Source: Onstottus_B sp049273855 (lineage in GTDB: Bacteria > Acidobacteriota > Blastocatellia > UBA7656). Taken from it: a stretch of DNA of 64,000 nucleotides. The stretch is from NCBI GenBank assembly GCA_049273855.1, contig JBASRN010000295.1, positions 1 through 64,000 of the forward strand, given 5' to 3'. Below are positions 56,307 through 64,000 of the stretch, piece by piece (the stretch's first letter is position 1; each line of letters opens with the position of its first letter). A program made the position numbers and the translations under genes. A model generated the notes under the pieces. That model searched no databases, was not told where the DNA came from, and saw only the letters and a list, made by a program, of their open reading frames with translations.

Positions 56307-58724
56307 ATGCCGCGTGAACACAAGAGCCGCCGCGAGGTCATTGACGCGATCCGCGAACTTCCATCAACCAGCGAGCTTCTGTCGAAGCACGACGGTCACT
56401 TCGACCACGAGCTGGATCTGGAAGTCACCGTGTATGGCCGCAACTACGGCGGGAAGAAAGTCGGTCCTTACGTACGGTTGCTGACATTCGAGCCGGGCGA
56501 GGCCATAGTCACCGAGGGCGAGTGGGGTGGAAATACGTTCTTTGTGGTGGTGCGCGGCGTGGCCGAGGTCTTCATCGTTACACCGAATAATCAGACTGTG
56601 AAAGTAGCTGAGTTGAAGCCGGGGACTCAGTTTGGCGAGATGAGTGTGCTGGCGGGCGTGCCGCGGAGCGCGACGGTCAAAGCTCCGGCGGGCGGCACGG
56701 CGCAGATCCTGGAGATTCAGCGGCCGGCTCTGCGTCTGCTTCGAAAGCTTCCGGCGTTCGGGGAGGCTCTGGATTCATCTTATCGGTCTCACGGCCGCGA
56801 CAACATAATCGAGGAACTCAAGCAGGTGGTCTCGCTGACGCCGCAGATGACTCGGGACCTAAAGACCCTCGCCGCGTTCCGCGTCTTTAGCAAGAATCAT
56901 GTCCTCTTTCGCGAAAAGGTAGCCGTCGATCAGATCTACTTCATAAAGCAAGGTTGGATGCGACGTTCGGAGCAGCCTGACAGCGAAGACTTTCTGGGCC
57001 ACGGCTTCTGGTTTGGTATCGAAGGGATCTTGAAGGAAGCTGTGTGGCCGTATTCAGGGACGCTTATGGGACGCACCGAGGTCCTGGAGGTCTCTATCAA
57101 GCGGCTGCGCCAGAATGCGCCGCTGCGCGAGACCCTGGAGCGCGAGCTTATGCGCTTCAGCCCTCCGCGCTTCGGTGCGCTGGTGAGTTCGGTAGCGGCC
57201 GTGCGCGAGAAGGAAACCGAGGCCCAGAAGACCCTGATCGAAACCGGCCTGGTCGATGCGACCAATCTCCTGGTGATGGACATGGAACTGTGCGTGCGGT
57301 GCGGCAACTGCTCGCTCGCTTGTCACAAGATCCACGGACAGTCGCGGCTAATGCGTCACGGGATACACGTGACCCGGCTCGAGCGGCCCAGCCCGCGCGC
57401 GACTCAAAGCGTGCTCTCACCCGCGGTCTGTATGCACTGCCAGGATCCGGAGTGTTTGACGGGATGTCCCACCGGAGCTATTGGTCGATTCGGTGGTGGC
57501 CACATAGACATCGATGCCAAGACCTGCATCGGATGCGGTGATTGCGCGACTCAATGCCCCTACAACGCGATCTCGATGATTTCGCGCAAAGGACAGAGCG
57601 CGCCTGCGGGTGCGAAGGGTGTTGCATGGAAGCTTCGCGATTTCCTGCGGCTGACCCCCGACCCGCTTCCCGCTGCTATTGACGCAACGGACGATTTGAT
57701 GGCGGTGAAGTGCAACCTCTGCAGCGGGACTTCGATGAACCCGGCGGGGAGCAAAGAGCCGGCTTACGGTTGTGAAGAGAATTGCCCGACCGGCGCGCTT
57801 GCCCGCATCAACCCTCAGGAGTACTTCACCGAGATCGGCCGTATCGAAGGATTGTTGATGAGGGACCAGACTCACGCCATCGGCCGAAACATCCATCGAT
57901 CTGATCCGCCTCGGAGAATGATCCACCTGGCTGGCATCGGTCTGACGGTTGTACTGGCGGCAGTTGCCATAATTGGCATAAGCGAGTTCGGATTGGGTCA
58001 GCGGTTGGTGGGCTTTCTCAACATGAGATGGATCACCGGGCTGGTGGGTCTTTTGGGTATCGCGGCGGTCATGACTTATCCGGTTCGGCGCCAGGTCTAT
58101 ACGAAGCGAAAGGGCGCATTGCGGTATTGGATGCTCGCGCATGCCTACGCTGGAGTCATCGCGGGAATAATGATACTTCTGCACGGAGGCACGGATTCGG
58201 GCGGCGCGTTGACGACCGTCCTGATGATCTCTTTCGACCTGGTGGTGCTGACGGGTCTGTTTGGGATCTTCTGCTACCTGGTGGTGCCCCGTCTGCTGAC
58301 GAGAATCGAAGGCGAGCCATTGTTGATAGATGATCTGCTTGCGCGGCGGACTGAACTGCAAAATGAGGTCCGCGACATAGCTGCTTCGTCCGCGGAACCT
58401 GTCAAGAAGGTCGTCACTCGGGCGGTGTCACGCTACTTGACTTTCGGCTATCTGGTGAAACAGTACCTTTCGCGAGCGCCGCTTGCCGAAATGGTGGAAT
58501 CGGCTCGGCGCGAGTGTCAACGGGACGCTGAGACGCTGCCGAACCCGTCGGATCGCAGCAAGTTTGACCGGGCGGTCGCAGCCGCCGCCACGCTGCGGCG
58601 ACTCGATGCGCTTATCCTGCTCCACCGCACGTTAAAGTTGTGGCTGGTGCCTCACGTGGTCTTTACCTCGTTAATGTTAGCGCTGATGCTTGTTCACATC
58701 GTACAGGTTATCTATTTCGCCTGA
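56307..58724 (+). CDS. cNMP-binding / ferredoxin / bis-heme b-like membrane protein
   Basis: I start at 56307 (MPREHKSRREVIDAI); a GTG at 56226 is an alternative. Of ~805 residues, ~50-160 form a cyclic-nucleotide-binding domain with the phosphate-loop sequence FGEMSVLAGVPRSATV, and ~215-320 a second, weaker one. From ~330 there are iron-sulfur motifs: CVRCGNCSLACH, CMHCQDPECLTGCP, CIGCGDCATQCP and CNLCSG with CEENCP, about four 4Fe-4S clusters. The C-terminal ~270 residues hold four or more membrane helices, two of which carry His pairs 14 residues apart (HAYAGVIAGIMILLH and HVVFTSLMLALMLVH), the spacing of heme b pairs. I infer a cNMP-gated electron carrier into the membrane, made with the next gene, 26 bp downstream. 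Confidence 0.85.
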   Translation: MPREHKSRREVIDAIRELPSTSELLSKHDGHFDHELDLEVTVYGRNYGGKKVGPYVRLLTFEPGEAIVTEGEWGGNTFFVVVRGVAEVFIVTPNNQTVKVAELKPGTQFGEMSVLAGVPRSATVKAPAGGTAQILEIQRPALRLLRKLPAFGEALDSSYRSHGRDNIIEELKQVVSLTPQMTRDLKTLAAFRVFSKNHVLFREKVAVDQIYFIKQGWMRRSEQPDSEDFLGHGFWFGIEGILKEAVWPYSGTLMGRTEVLEVSIKRLRQNAPLRETLERELMRFSPPRFGALVSSVAAVREKETEAQKTLIETGLVDATNLLVMDMELCVRCGNCSLACHKIHGQSRLMRHGIHVTRLERPSPRATQSVLSPAVCMHCQDPECLTGCPTGAIGRFGGGHIDIDAKTCIGCGDCATQCPYNAISMISRKGQSAPAGAKGVAWKLRDFLRLTPDPLPAAIDATDDLMAVKCNLCSGTSMNPAGSKEPAYGCEENCPTGALARINPQEYFTEIGRIEGLLMRDQTHAIGRNIHRSDPPRRMIHLAGIGLTVVLAAVAIIGISEFGLGQRLVGFLNMRWITGLVGLLGIAAVMTYPVRRQVYTKRKGALRYWMLAHAYAGVIAGIMILLHGGTDSGGALTTVLMISFDLVVLTGLFGIFCYLVVPRLLTRIEGEPLLIDDLLARRTELQNEVRDIAASSAEPVKKVVTRAVSRYLTFGYLVKQYLSRAPLAEMVESARRECQRDAETLPNPSDRSKFDRAVAAAATLRRLDALILLHRTLKLWLVPHVVFTSLMLALMLVHIVQVIYFA

Positions 58725-58750
58725 ATCGCCGGCTTTTGCAGGAATTGACG

Positions 58751-61700
58751 ATGGCCGCTAAGAACAGATTCATAATCAAGCGAAACGATTTGACCGTTGA
58801 TGACGTCGTTGTCGAGAGCGAAGGCCTGACGATTGGGCGGCTGATTAGCAATGATCTTTCGCTCAATCACAGGACCGTGTCTCGCACACACGCCGGCATA
58901 AAAGAATTCAACGGCGAGTATTGGATATTCAACCTTTCGTCTTCGAATGGAACGGTGTTGAATGGCGAGCTAGTGGATAGGACTCCGCTGGCTGACGGCG
59001 ATGTTCTGCAGATCGGCCGTTACATTCTCAGGCTTAAATACGTCCAGGACGCTCTGGCAGTTACGGTGGAGATGGAGCCGGAGGCTCAGTTGCAGGACGC
59101 GCACGCCGCCGCCGTTCCTACTCCTGCCCAGGCCCCGGCCCCGGACGAAGCCGGCCAGGCCACCCAGGTCTTTCGCCGCGTCGCAGCTCAACCTCCCAAG
59201 GCTCCAACCAGGCAGCTACGTGGCACAGGTCTCCTGACCGGCGTGCTGGCCCCTCAGGCCGAGCAGGCCCTCATGGTCTTCTGGGAGAAGCGAAAGCGAG
59301 AAGCCGGCAAGATCGCCGAGAAGTCGCTGCTGCATCCCCGAGGCGACCGGCGAGTCGGCAAGTCCCAGTTCAATTGGCGGCCTACGCGAGACCTGCAAAA
59401 GCTATGGCGCAAATCGTACTTTGCGTGGGGCGTTGTAATCGTGGCGGTCGTATCCACCGTCGCATTGTTTGCTCACAGCGATGCTTACTCTCCGGGCGTC
59501 ATTTCGTCGCCTCACACCGCCACTCAAGTAAGCGAGCGTGGTATCGCCTTGCGGGCGAACGGCGGCTCATGCACTGAGTGTCACGGCGCAACCACCAGCA
59601 TTCAAGCCAACTGCACCAGCTGCCATCAGACGCAGGCGTTCGAACCTTCCGTTTCCAAAGTCCATACGGACGGCGGGCTCACCTGCGTGAGCTGTCACGG
59701 TGAGCACATGGGCGCGAGCTTTCGTCCCGGTCTTGTTGGCTCGGCTATGTGCGTCAGCTGTCACAACGACACATACAAGTTCAAAGGCCAGCCGATTGGC
59801 TCTCCGCATGGGGGCTCGGTGGGGTACCCGGTAGTCAATCGTCAGTGGCAGTGGACCGGTCTTTCCGAAGCCTCGTGGTCCAAGAAGCGACTTCCAGACA
59901 CCGCCTCGAAGTACACGCCGCTCGAGCAATTCCACGTCCTCCATGTCTCCGGCAGGGAGGAGGGCCGTACTAACTGCACGGATTGTCACTCGGCTGGTCT
60001 TCATACCGAAGAAGGACTGCATCAGTCGCCACGCGCCACTTGCGCGGCGTGTCATAGCACAACGTTCGACGCGGGAGGAGCGATCTTCGGGCCGAATTGC
60101 ACTTCCTGCCACGTCCAGCACGGTGGCGAGAAGGACCTAGTCGCTGCCCTGCGGGTCTCATCGGCGATTGAGGATCAATCGGGCTCTCAAGCGAGTGCTG
60201 CGAACATCCCGCAGATTGGAAGTGGCGGCGCCCAGGTGATTCGTCACGACGACACCGGGGCAAGGTGGAGCTTGAAGTCGGACTTGAACGTCGGCGGATT
60301 GCCCTGGTACGGCTGGGCGGGAATGCTGGCGGTCGTGCCAGTGCTTGGCGTCGCGTTGCTGGCCGCCAACAGCATCCGTCGAAGGAACTTCCTGGCCGGC
60401 CCCGCTTCCGAGGCTACCACTCAGGACGAGGTTCAAAAAGCGGGCACAAAGTTTCTCGATCTCGCAAAACTCAAAGCCGATGGACCGGCTTATCCACACC
60501 CTGTCATCGATCCGGTCCTGTGCATAGGGTGCCACGCATGCGTTGAAGCGTGCCCTCACGATGTGCTCGCGATAGTCAACGGAGTATCCACACCCGTCGC
60601 CCTGGACCAGTGCATGGAGGACACTGGGTGCACTGTTGAATGCCCGACGAGTCCAAAGGCATGCATCATCATCAACGGCACCAAGAAGATCCCCCCTCGC
60701 AAAGTGCCCAGCAGAAACCAGCGCTTGATGACAAACGTGCCGGGCGTCTACATGGTCGGCGATGTGTCGGGTGTCCCGCTGATCAAGAACGCGATAAATG
60801 AAGGCGCGCAGGTTATCGACTATGTGCTCGAAGACATTCGGAGCCAGGGTGAGGCGAAGGCAGAATACGATGTGGCAATAGTTGGCGTTGGTCCGGCGGG
60901 ACTGTCGGCTACGGCCATTGCGAAGCAAAGAGGCTTGAGGTACATAGCCGTCGAACAGGACAAGGTCGTCAGCACAATTCAAAACTATCCCGCAGGCAAG
61001 TATGTCTTCTTCAAGCCTGATACGGTGGACGCGAAGGGCGGGGTGCCGCTCGAGGGCGTCGGCAATCAAAGAGAAGTCATCCTGAAATCGTGGATGAACT
61101 CGATGATGCAGAATGGGATCGAAGTCAATGAAGACGAGAGCTGCAAGGACATCAAGAAAGAGGACGGCGTCTTCAAGGTCACGACCGAGGCCGGCAAGCT
61201 CAAGGAGAAATCGACATACACAGCTCGCGCGGTGATTCTGGCGATCGGTAATCGGGGCACTCCAATGAAACTCAGAGTACCCGGTGAAGAGCTTACGATG
61301 CGAGTCCAACCCGGGCCGATGGTGGCAAGGCATTGTCCGCAGTGCGGCCAGCCGCGAAGCGGTCAACAGGTCTTCTGTGTGCGCTGCGGCCAGAAGCTTC
61401 CGGTCAGAACACCTCCGCCTTGCGACGACTCCAAGGTCAAGTACAAGTTGTCGGATCCGGACGACTACGTAAACCAGAAGTGCATCATTGTCGGGGCCGG
61501 CAACTCGTCGATCGAGTCCGCCGTTGCTCTGACCGGGTTCAAGCGCGTGGGCGATCAAGTCACTTTCACTCGTAACAACGAAGTGGCTCTGGTGGTTAGA
61601 AGCGATTTCAAGGGCGACTTGAAGCTGGGCAACAAGATGGACGTGTACGACTGTATGGACGCCGGAAGAATAAAGGTCTTCTTCCGCACCGAGATCAAAG

Positions 61701-61843
61701 AGATTACCGAGAAGGAAGTTGTGTTGATGGACACGCGCTCGAAAGAGGAGAAGGCCCGGCTGGCAAATGACTACGTATTTGCGCTCATCGGAGGCGAGAA
61801 GCCGACAAAGTTTCTTGAAGGCATAGGGATCAAGATTGGGTGA
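58751..61843 (+). CDS. FHA / heptaheme cytochrome c / ferredoxin / FAD-NAD(P)H oxidoreductase
   Basis: I start at 58751 (MAAKNRFIIKRNDLT), after AGGA. The 1030-residue protein has an FHA domain (~1-100: LTIGRLISNDLSLNHRTVSR, NGTVLNGELV), a membrane helix (~220-240, WGVVIVAVVSTVALFA), seven CxxCH heme motifs from residue ~274 on (CTECH, CTSCH, CVSCH twice, CTDCH, CAACH, CTSCH), a second helix (~520-538), a ferredoxin domain (CIGCHACVEACP, CTVECP), and a thioredoxin-reductase-like FAD/NAD domain (DVAIVGVGPAGLSATAIA) with an inserted zinc ribbon (CPQCGQ...CVRCGQ). Predicted topology: FHA inside, hemes outside, Fe-S/flavin inside. So it could carry electrons from NAD(P)H to periplasmic hemes under phospho-signal control. 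Confidence 0.88.
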   Translation: MAAKNRFIIKRNDLTVDDVVVESEGLTIGRLISNDLSLNHRTVSRTHAGIKEFNGEYWIFNLSSSNGTVLNGELVDRTPLADGDVLQIGRYILRLKYVQDALAVTVEMEPEAQLQDAHAAAVPTPAQAPAPDEAGQATQVFRRVAAQPPKAPTRQLRGTGLLTGVLAPQAEQALMVFWEKRKREAGKIAEKSLLHPRGDRRVGKSQFNWRPTRDLQKLWRKSYFAWGVVIVAVVSTVALFAHSDAYSPGVISSPHTATQVSERGIALRANGGSCTECHGATTSIQANCTSCHQTQAFEPSVSKVHTDGGLTCVSCHGEHMGASFRPGLVGSAMCVSCHNDTYKFKGQPIGSPHGGSVGYPVVNRQWQWTGLSEASWSKKRLPDTASKYTPLEQFHVLHVSGREEGRTNCTDCHSAGLHTEEGLHQSPRATCAACHSTTFDAGGAIFGPNCTSCHVQHGGEKDLVAALRVSSAIEDQSGSQASAANIPQIGSGGAQVIRHDDTGARWSLKSDLNVGGLPWYGWAGMLAVVPVLGVALLAANSIRRRNFLAGPASEATTQDEVQKAGTKFLDLAKLKADGPAYPHPVIDPVLCIGCHACVEACPHDVLAIVNGVSTPVALDQCMEDTGCTVECPTSPKACIIINGTKKIPPRKVPSRNQRLMTNVPGVYMVGDVSGVPLIKNAINEGAQVIDYVLEDIRSQGEAKAEYDVAIVGVGPAGLSATAIAKQRGLRYIAVEQDKVVSTIQNYPAGKYVFFKPDTVDAKGGVPLEGVGNQREVILKSWMNSMMQNGIEVNEDESCKDIKKEDGVFKVTTEAGKLKEKSTYTARAVILAIGNRGTPMKLRVPGEELTMRVQPGPMVARHCPQCGQPRSGQQVFCVRCGQKLPVRTPPPCDDSKVKYKLSDPDDYVNQKCIIVGAGNSSIESAVALTGFKRVGDQVTFTRNNEVALVVRSDFKGDLKLGNKMDVYDCMDAGRIKVFFRTEIKEITEKEVVLMDTRSKEEKARLANDYVFALIGGEKPTKFLEGIGIKIG

Positions 61844-61860
61844 CGAAGCCCGACGAAGAG

Positions 61861-63405
61861 ATGAAGTACATGCGAAACATCCTTGCGACCGTTTCCTCCT
61901 TGATCGTGCTGTGCTGGAGCGTCGCGCAAGCGCAACAACCGGAGCAAAAGGTTTATTCAGCATCAATCAAGGGCGGTCAGGTCTCGAGCCGGAGTGCGAT
62001 GCGCGTGGAAGGGGCATACCGCGACATATTTAACACGAAGCAATGGGGAAACGATTTAGGACACATCTGGAGGGTCTACATTGGGGTTCCGATTAAGTTC
62101 ATTTGGAGTCACGCCGGCAGATACTCGAAAGTGGAGCTGGCGGTTCAGGAGCTGTCCCTTTCCGGCGACGGCAAATTGTCTTCGATGCGTGTCAAGGTCA
62201 ATGGCAGGAAGGCAATTGATTTTGCCGAATCGTCCTTCAAGAGGACAATCATCGACATAACAAACTTTGTGGTCCCCGGAGAAAACGTTCTTGAAGTCGC
62301 CTCAAAAGAGGGAACGAATCTTCTTCACGGCGTCCAATCTGTTGAAGTTATTTACCACGCGGCAGCCGACACGGCTCCTCCGCAGGTCACAATCTTCGAG
62401 CCTTCGGTTGAGAGAGGGCTGAAGGTTGTTCGCAAAGAGAAAGCGATAACCGTGAGAGGGCGGGCAACGGATGAAAGCGGGGTCTACGAAGTATGGGTTA
62501 ATGATGTTGAGGCGAGCCTTTCGGCGAATGGAGATTTTCAAGCGCAAGTGTTACTGGCCGTCGGAGAAAACCAGATTCGTGTAAGAGCGACGGATACAAA
62601 GAAAAACACATCCGAAACTGCGTTTGCAATCACCCGCGAATCGGATTCGATAAAGGGTGTGATTCAGCCCGCGGGCAGTGAAGCCGCTTTCATCAGTGGA
62701 AGATTCTATGCGCTTATCATCGCGGTGCAGGACTATCGCGATCCCAGTGTGAATGGCCTGGACCACCCTATTCAAGACGCATCGCGACTGAAAGCCATCC
62801 TAACCGGCAACTACAGCTTTGAAGAGAGAAATATCATCTTTCTGAGAAACCCAGATCGCGCCACCATTATCGACAAGCTCGACGAATTGACCCGGAAAAT
62901 AACCGAGAACGACAGCCTGTTGATCTTCTATGCGGGGCATGGGTATTGGGATGAAACACTAAAACAGGGATTCTGGCTGCCAAGTAATGCGAAGAGAGAC
63001 ACACGCTCCGAGTGGCTGCCTAACAGCACCCTGAGAGATTATCTTGGCGGAATCAAAGCAAAGCACACGCTGCTAATCGCGGATGCTTGCTTTAGCGGCA
63101 GCATATTCAAGACGCGCGACGCCTTCAGCGATGCGCAAGCATCTGTCAAGGAGTTGTATCGGCTGCCCAGTCGCAAAGCGATGACGAGCGGCGCTATGAA
63201 GATGGTTCCCGATAAGAGCGTCTTCGTGGAGTATCTCGTAAAGCGATTGGCTGAGAACCAGCAAAAGTACGTCTCCGCCGAAGAATTGTTCAGCAGTATG
63301 CGAAAAGCGATCATCAACAACAGCCCTAACAAACAGACCCCGCAATACGGTGAGATTCGGGAGACGGGAGACGAAGGAGGGGACTTTGTTTTCGTGCGGA
63401 GGTAG
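61861..63405 (+). CDS. Exported caspase-family (C14) protein
   Basis: I place the start at 61861 (MKYMRNILATVSSLIVLCW), giving a signal peptide; a GTG at 61840 overlapping the previous stop is an alternative. The ~514-residue protein has beta-rich N-terminal parts (an Ig/cadherin-like segment, ITVRGRATDESGVYEVWVND), then a caspase domain from ~280: FYALIIAVQDYRDPSVNGLD, LLIFYAGHGYWDETLKQGFW with the His, and HTLLIADACFSGSIFK with the Cys. The dyad is intact. It lies between two cytochrome genes, so its target may be the electron-transfer proteins, an inference from position only. Confidence 0.9.
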   Translation: MKYMRNILATVSSLIVLCWSVAQAQQPEQKVYSASIKGGQVSSRSAMRVEGAYRDIFNTKQWGNDLGHIWRVYIGVPIKFIWSHAGRYSKVELAVQELSLSGDGKLSSMRVKVNGRKAIDFAESSFKRTIIDITNFVVPGENVLEVASKEGTNLLHGVQSVEVIYHAAADTAPPQVTIFEPSVERGLKVVRKEKAITVRGRATDESGVYEVWVNDVEASLSANGDFQAQVLLAVGENQIRVRATDTKKNTSETAFAITRESDSIKGVIQPAGSEAAFISGRFYALIIAVQDYRDPSVNGLDHPIQDASRLKAILTGNYSFEERNIIFLRNPDRATIIDKLDELTRKITENDSLLIFYAGHGYWDETLKQGFWLPSNAKRDTRSEWLPNSTLRDYLGGIKAKHTLLIADACFSGSIFKTRDAFSDAQASVKELYRLPSRKAMTSGAMKMVPDKSVFVEYLVKRLAENQQKYVSAEELFSSMRKAIINNSPNKQTPQYGEIRETGDEGGDFVFVRR

Positions 63406-63460
63406 TGATCAAGCTGCTGGGTTTGACGCTCTCGGCATAACTCCGCCGCGGGAAGCGCCG

Positions 63461-64000
63461 GTGTCGAGGCAAATAGACCGGCTTAAGAAAGGCGTCGTCT
63501 CTTTCTTCCTCGCGGCAGTGGCCCTGTCTGGCGCGTTCGTTGGAAAGAGCGAGGCTGCGGGTGAACCGGCCTCGCTGTTAATTCAACCCCAAGCCAGCGG
63601 CAAATTCGACCATACGTCGCAAAGACACAGTCAAATTAAATGCGATGTGTGTCATGTGCGAAGGGCCGACGCAGCCAAGCCAGTGCTCCCGGGCCACCGC
63701 GCCTGCATATCTTGTCACATCAAAGAGTTCACTTCGACGCAGTTCGGCATCTGCTCCAATTGTCACGAAGGTATAAATGCAGTGCAACCAAAAGTGCTGA
63801 CCTTCCCTGAAAGGCAAACCTTTGGAACCGAGTTCTCGCACAAGACACACGCGACTTATGTGAGCGGCGAGAAGCGGGCCGATTGCTCAAGTTGCCACGC
63901 GGTCGCCGGAGCGAGGACCACATTCCCGGCGCACCGGGAGTGCTATGTTTGCCATAAGGCTCCCGATCAGGTGAAGGCCGGCGAGAAGGTGGGAGGAGCG
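63461..64000 (+). CDS. Multiheme cytochrome c (3' end outside window)
   Basis: A GTG at 63461 after GGAAG starts a signal-peptide-like sequence (RLKKGVVSFFLAAVALSGAF). Five CxxCH motifs are visible: CDVCH, CISCH, CSNCH, CSSCH and CYVCH, spaced as in cytochrome c3/c7-type proteins, with extra His residues (KFDHTSQRH, FSHKTHATY) as likely axial ligands. The frame is open to the right edge, so more hemes may follow. It would be the periplasmic electron acceptor or carrier next to the FHA/heptaheme protein. The upstream frame is also open, so the start is not certain. Confidence 0.82.
   Translation, partial: MSRQIDRLKKGVVSFFLAAVALSGAFVGKSEAAGEPASLLIQPQASGKFDHTSQRHSQIKCDVCHVRRADAAKPVLPGHRACISCHIKEFTSTQFGICSNCHEGINAVQPKVLTFPERQTFGTEFSHKTHATYVSGEKRADCSSCHAVAGARTTFPAHRECYVCHKAPDQVKAGEKVGGA

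Noticed and set aside
60158..61966. Minus-strand frame of 602 codons
   Set aside because: It is antisense to the FHA/heptaheme protein with a weak composition and no family motif.

Overview
The window reads as part of a bacterial chromosome of roughly 60% GC, most probably from an Acidobacteriota-like soil or subsurface organism. That assignment is inference from gene content: a very large TonB-dependent receptor with a carboxypeptidase-regulatory N-terminus, a Tricorn-type protease, paired M16 peptidases, an S46 dipeptidyl-peptidase, PEGA/caspase proteins, CHAT-TPR proteins, YgiT-type zinc-finger toxin-antitoxin genes and many tandem paralogues. I recognised no rRNA, tRNA or CRISPR array.

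Layout. Positions 1-4.3 kb hold an AT-richer accessory stretch: a CHAT-TPR protein cut by the left edge, a secreted protein of unknown function followed by decayed copies of itself, and a decayed gene on the minus strand. Positions 4.6-24.1 kb hold a signal-peptide protein with a possible barrel, then a long, mostly minus-strand run: a MaoC tandem hydratase and a CitE-like lyase (possibly one C4/C5 acyl-CoA route), a heme c/toroid/ankyrin protein, a Tricorn-like protease, an S46 peptidase, an overlapping sulfotransferase/aspartyl hydroxylase pair, an M16 peptidase pair, and a Tat-exported amidohydrolase. A large metalloprotease-like protein lies at 24.4-27.1 kb.

Positions 27.6-37.1 kb hold a striking same-strand array of six paralogues. 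Each joins one c-type heme to a copper monooxygenase-like (PHM/DBM-type) module, and an NTF2-like gene lies inside the array. The sixth copy has lost copper ligands. A decapitated piece of a further copy lies at 38.45-38.6 kb. Between these two sits an AT-richer gene fusing a TIR domain to a sugar-nucleotidyltransferase-like domain; it looks like a horizontal insertion into the array and is one of the two best candidates for an undescribed system.

Positions 38.6-53.3 kb hold mostly ordinary genes: DUF1326, a YkgJ-type cysteine-cluster protein, a pentapeptide pseudogene, a toxin-antitoxin pair, pyruvate phosphate dikinase, Uma2, a thioredoxin-fold protein, an FKBP, a class A beta-lactamase homologue lacking the usual Glu166, an exported truncated hemoglobin and the TonB-dependent receptor. 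Positions 53.5-64 kb hold a caspase/PEGA protein, then the second major candidate, a plus-strand cluster. It comprises a cNMP-binding/ferredoxin/bis-heme b-like membrane protein, an FHA/heptaheme/ferredoxin/FAD-oxidoreductase protein predicted to span the membrane, an exported caspase-like protein, and a multiheme cytochrome c cut by the right edge. Together they look like a signal-gated transmembrane electron conduit with a protease partner.

Several dispersed imperfect inverted-repeat elements sit between genes.
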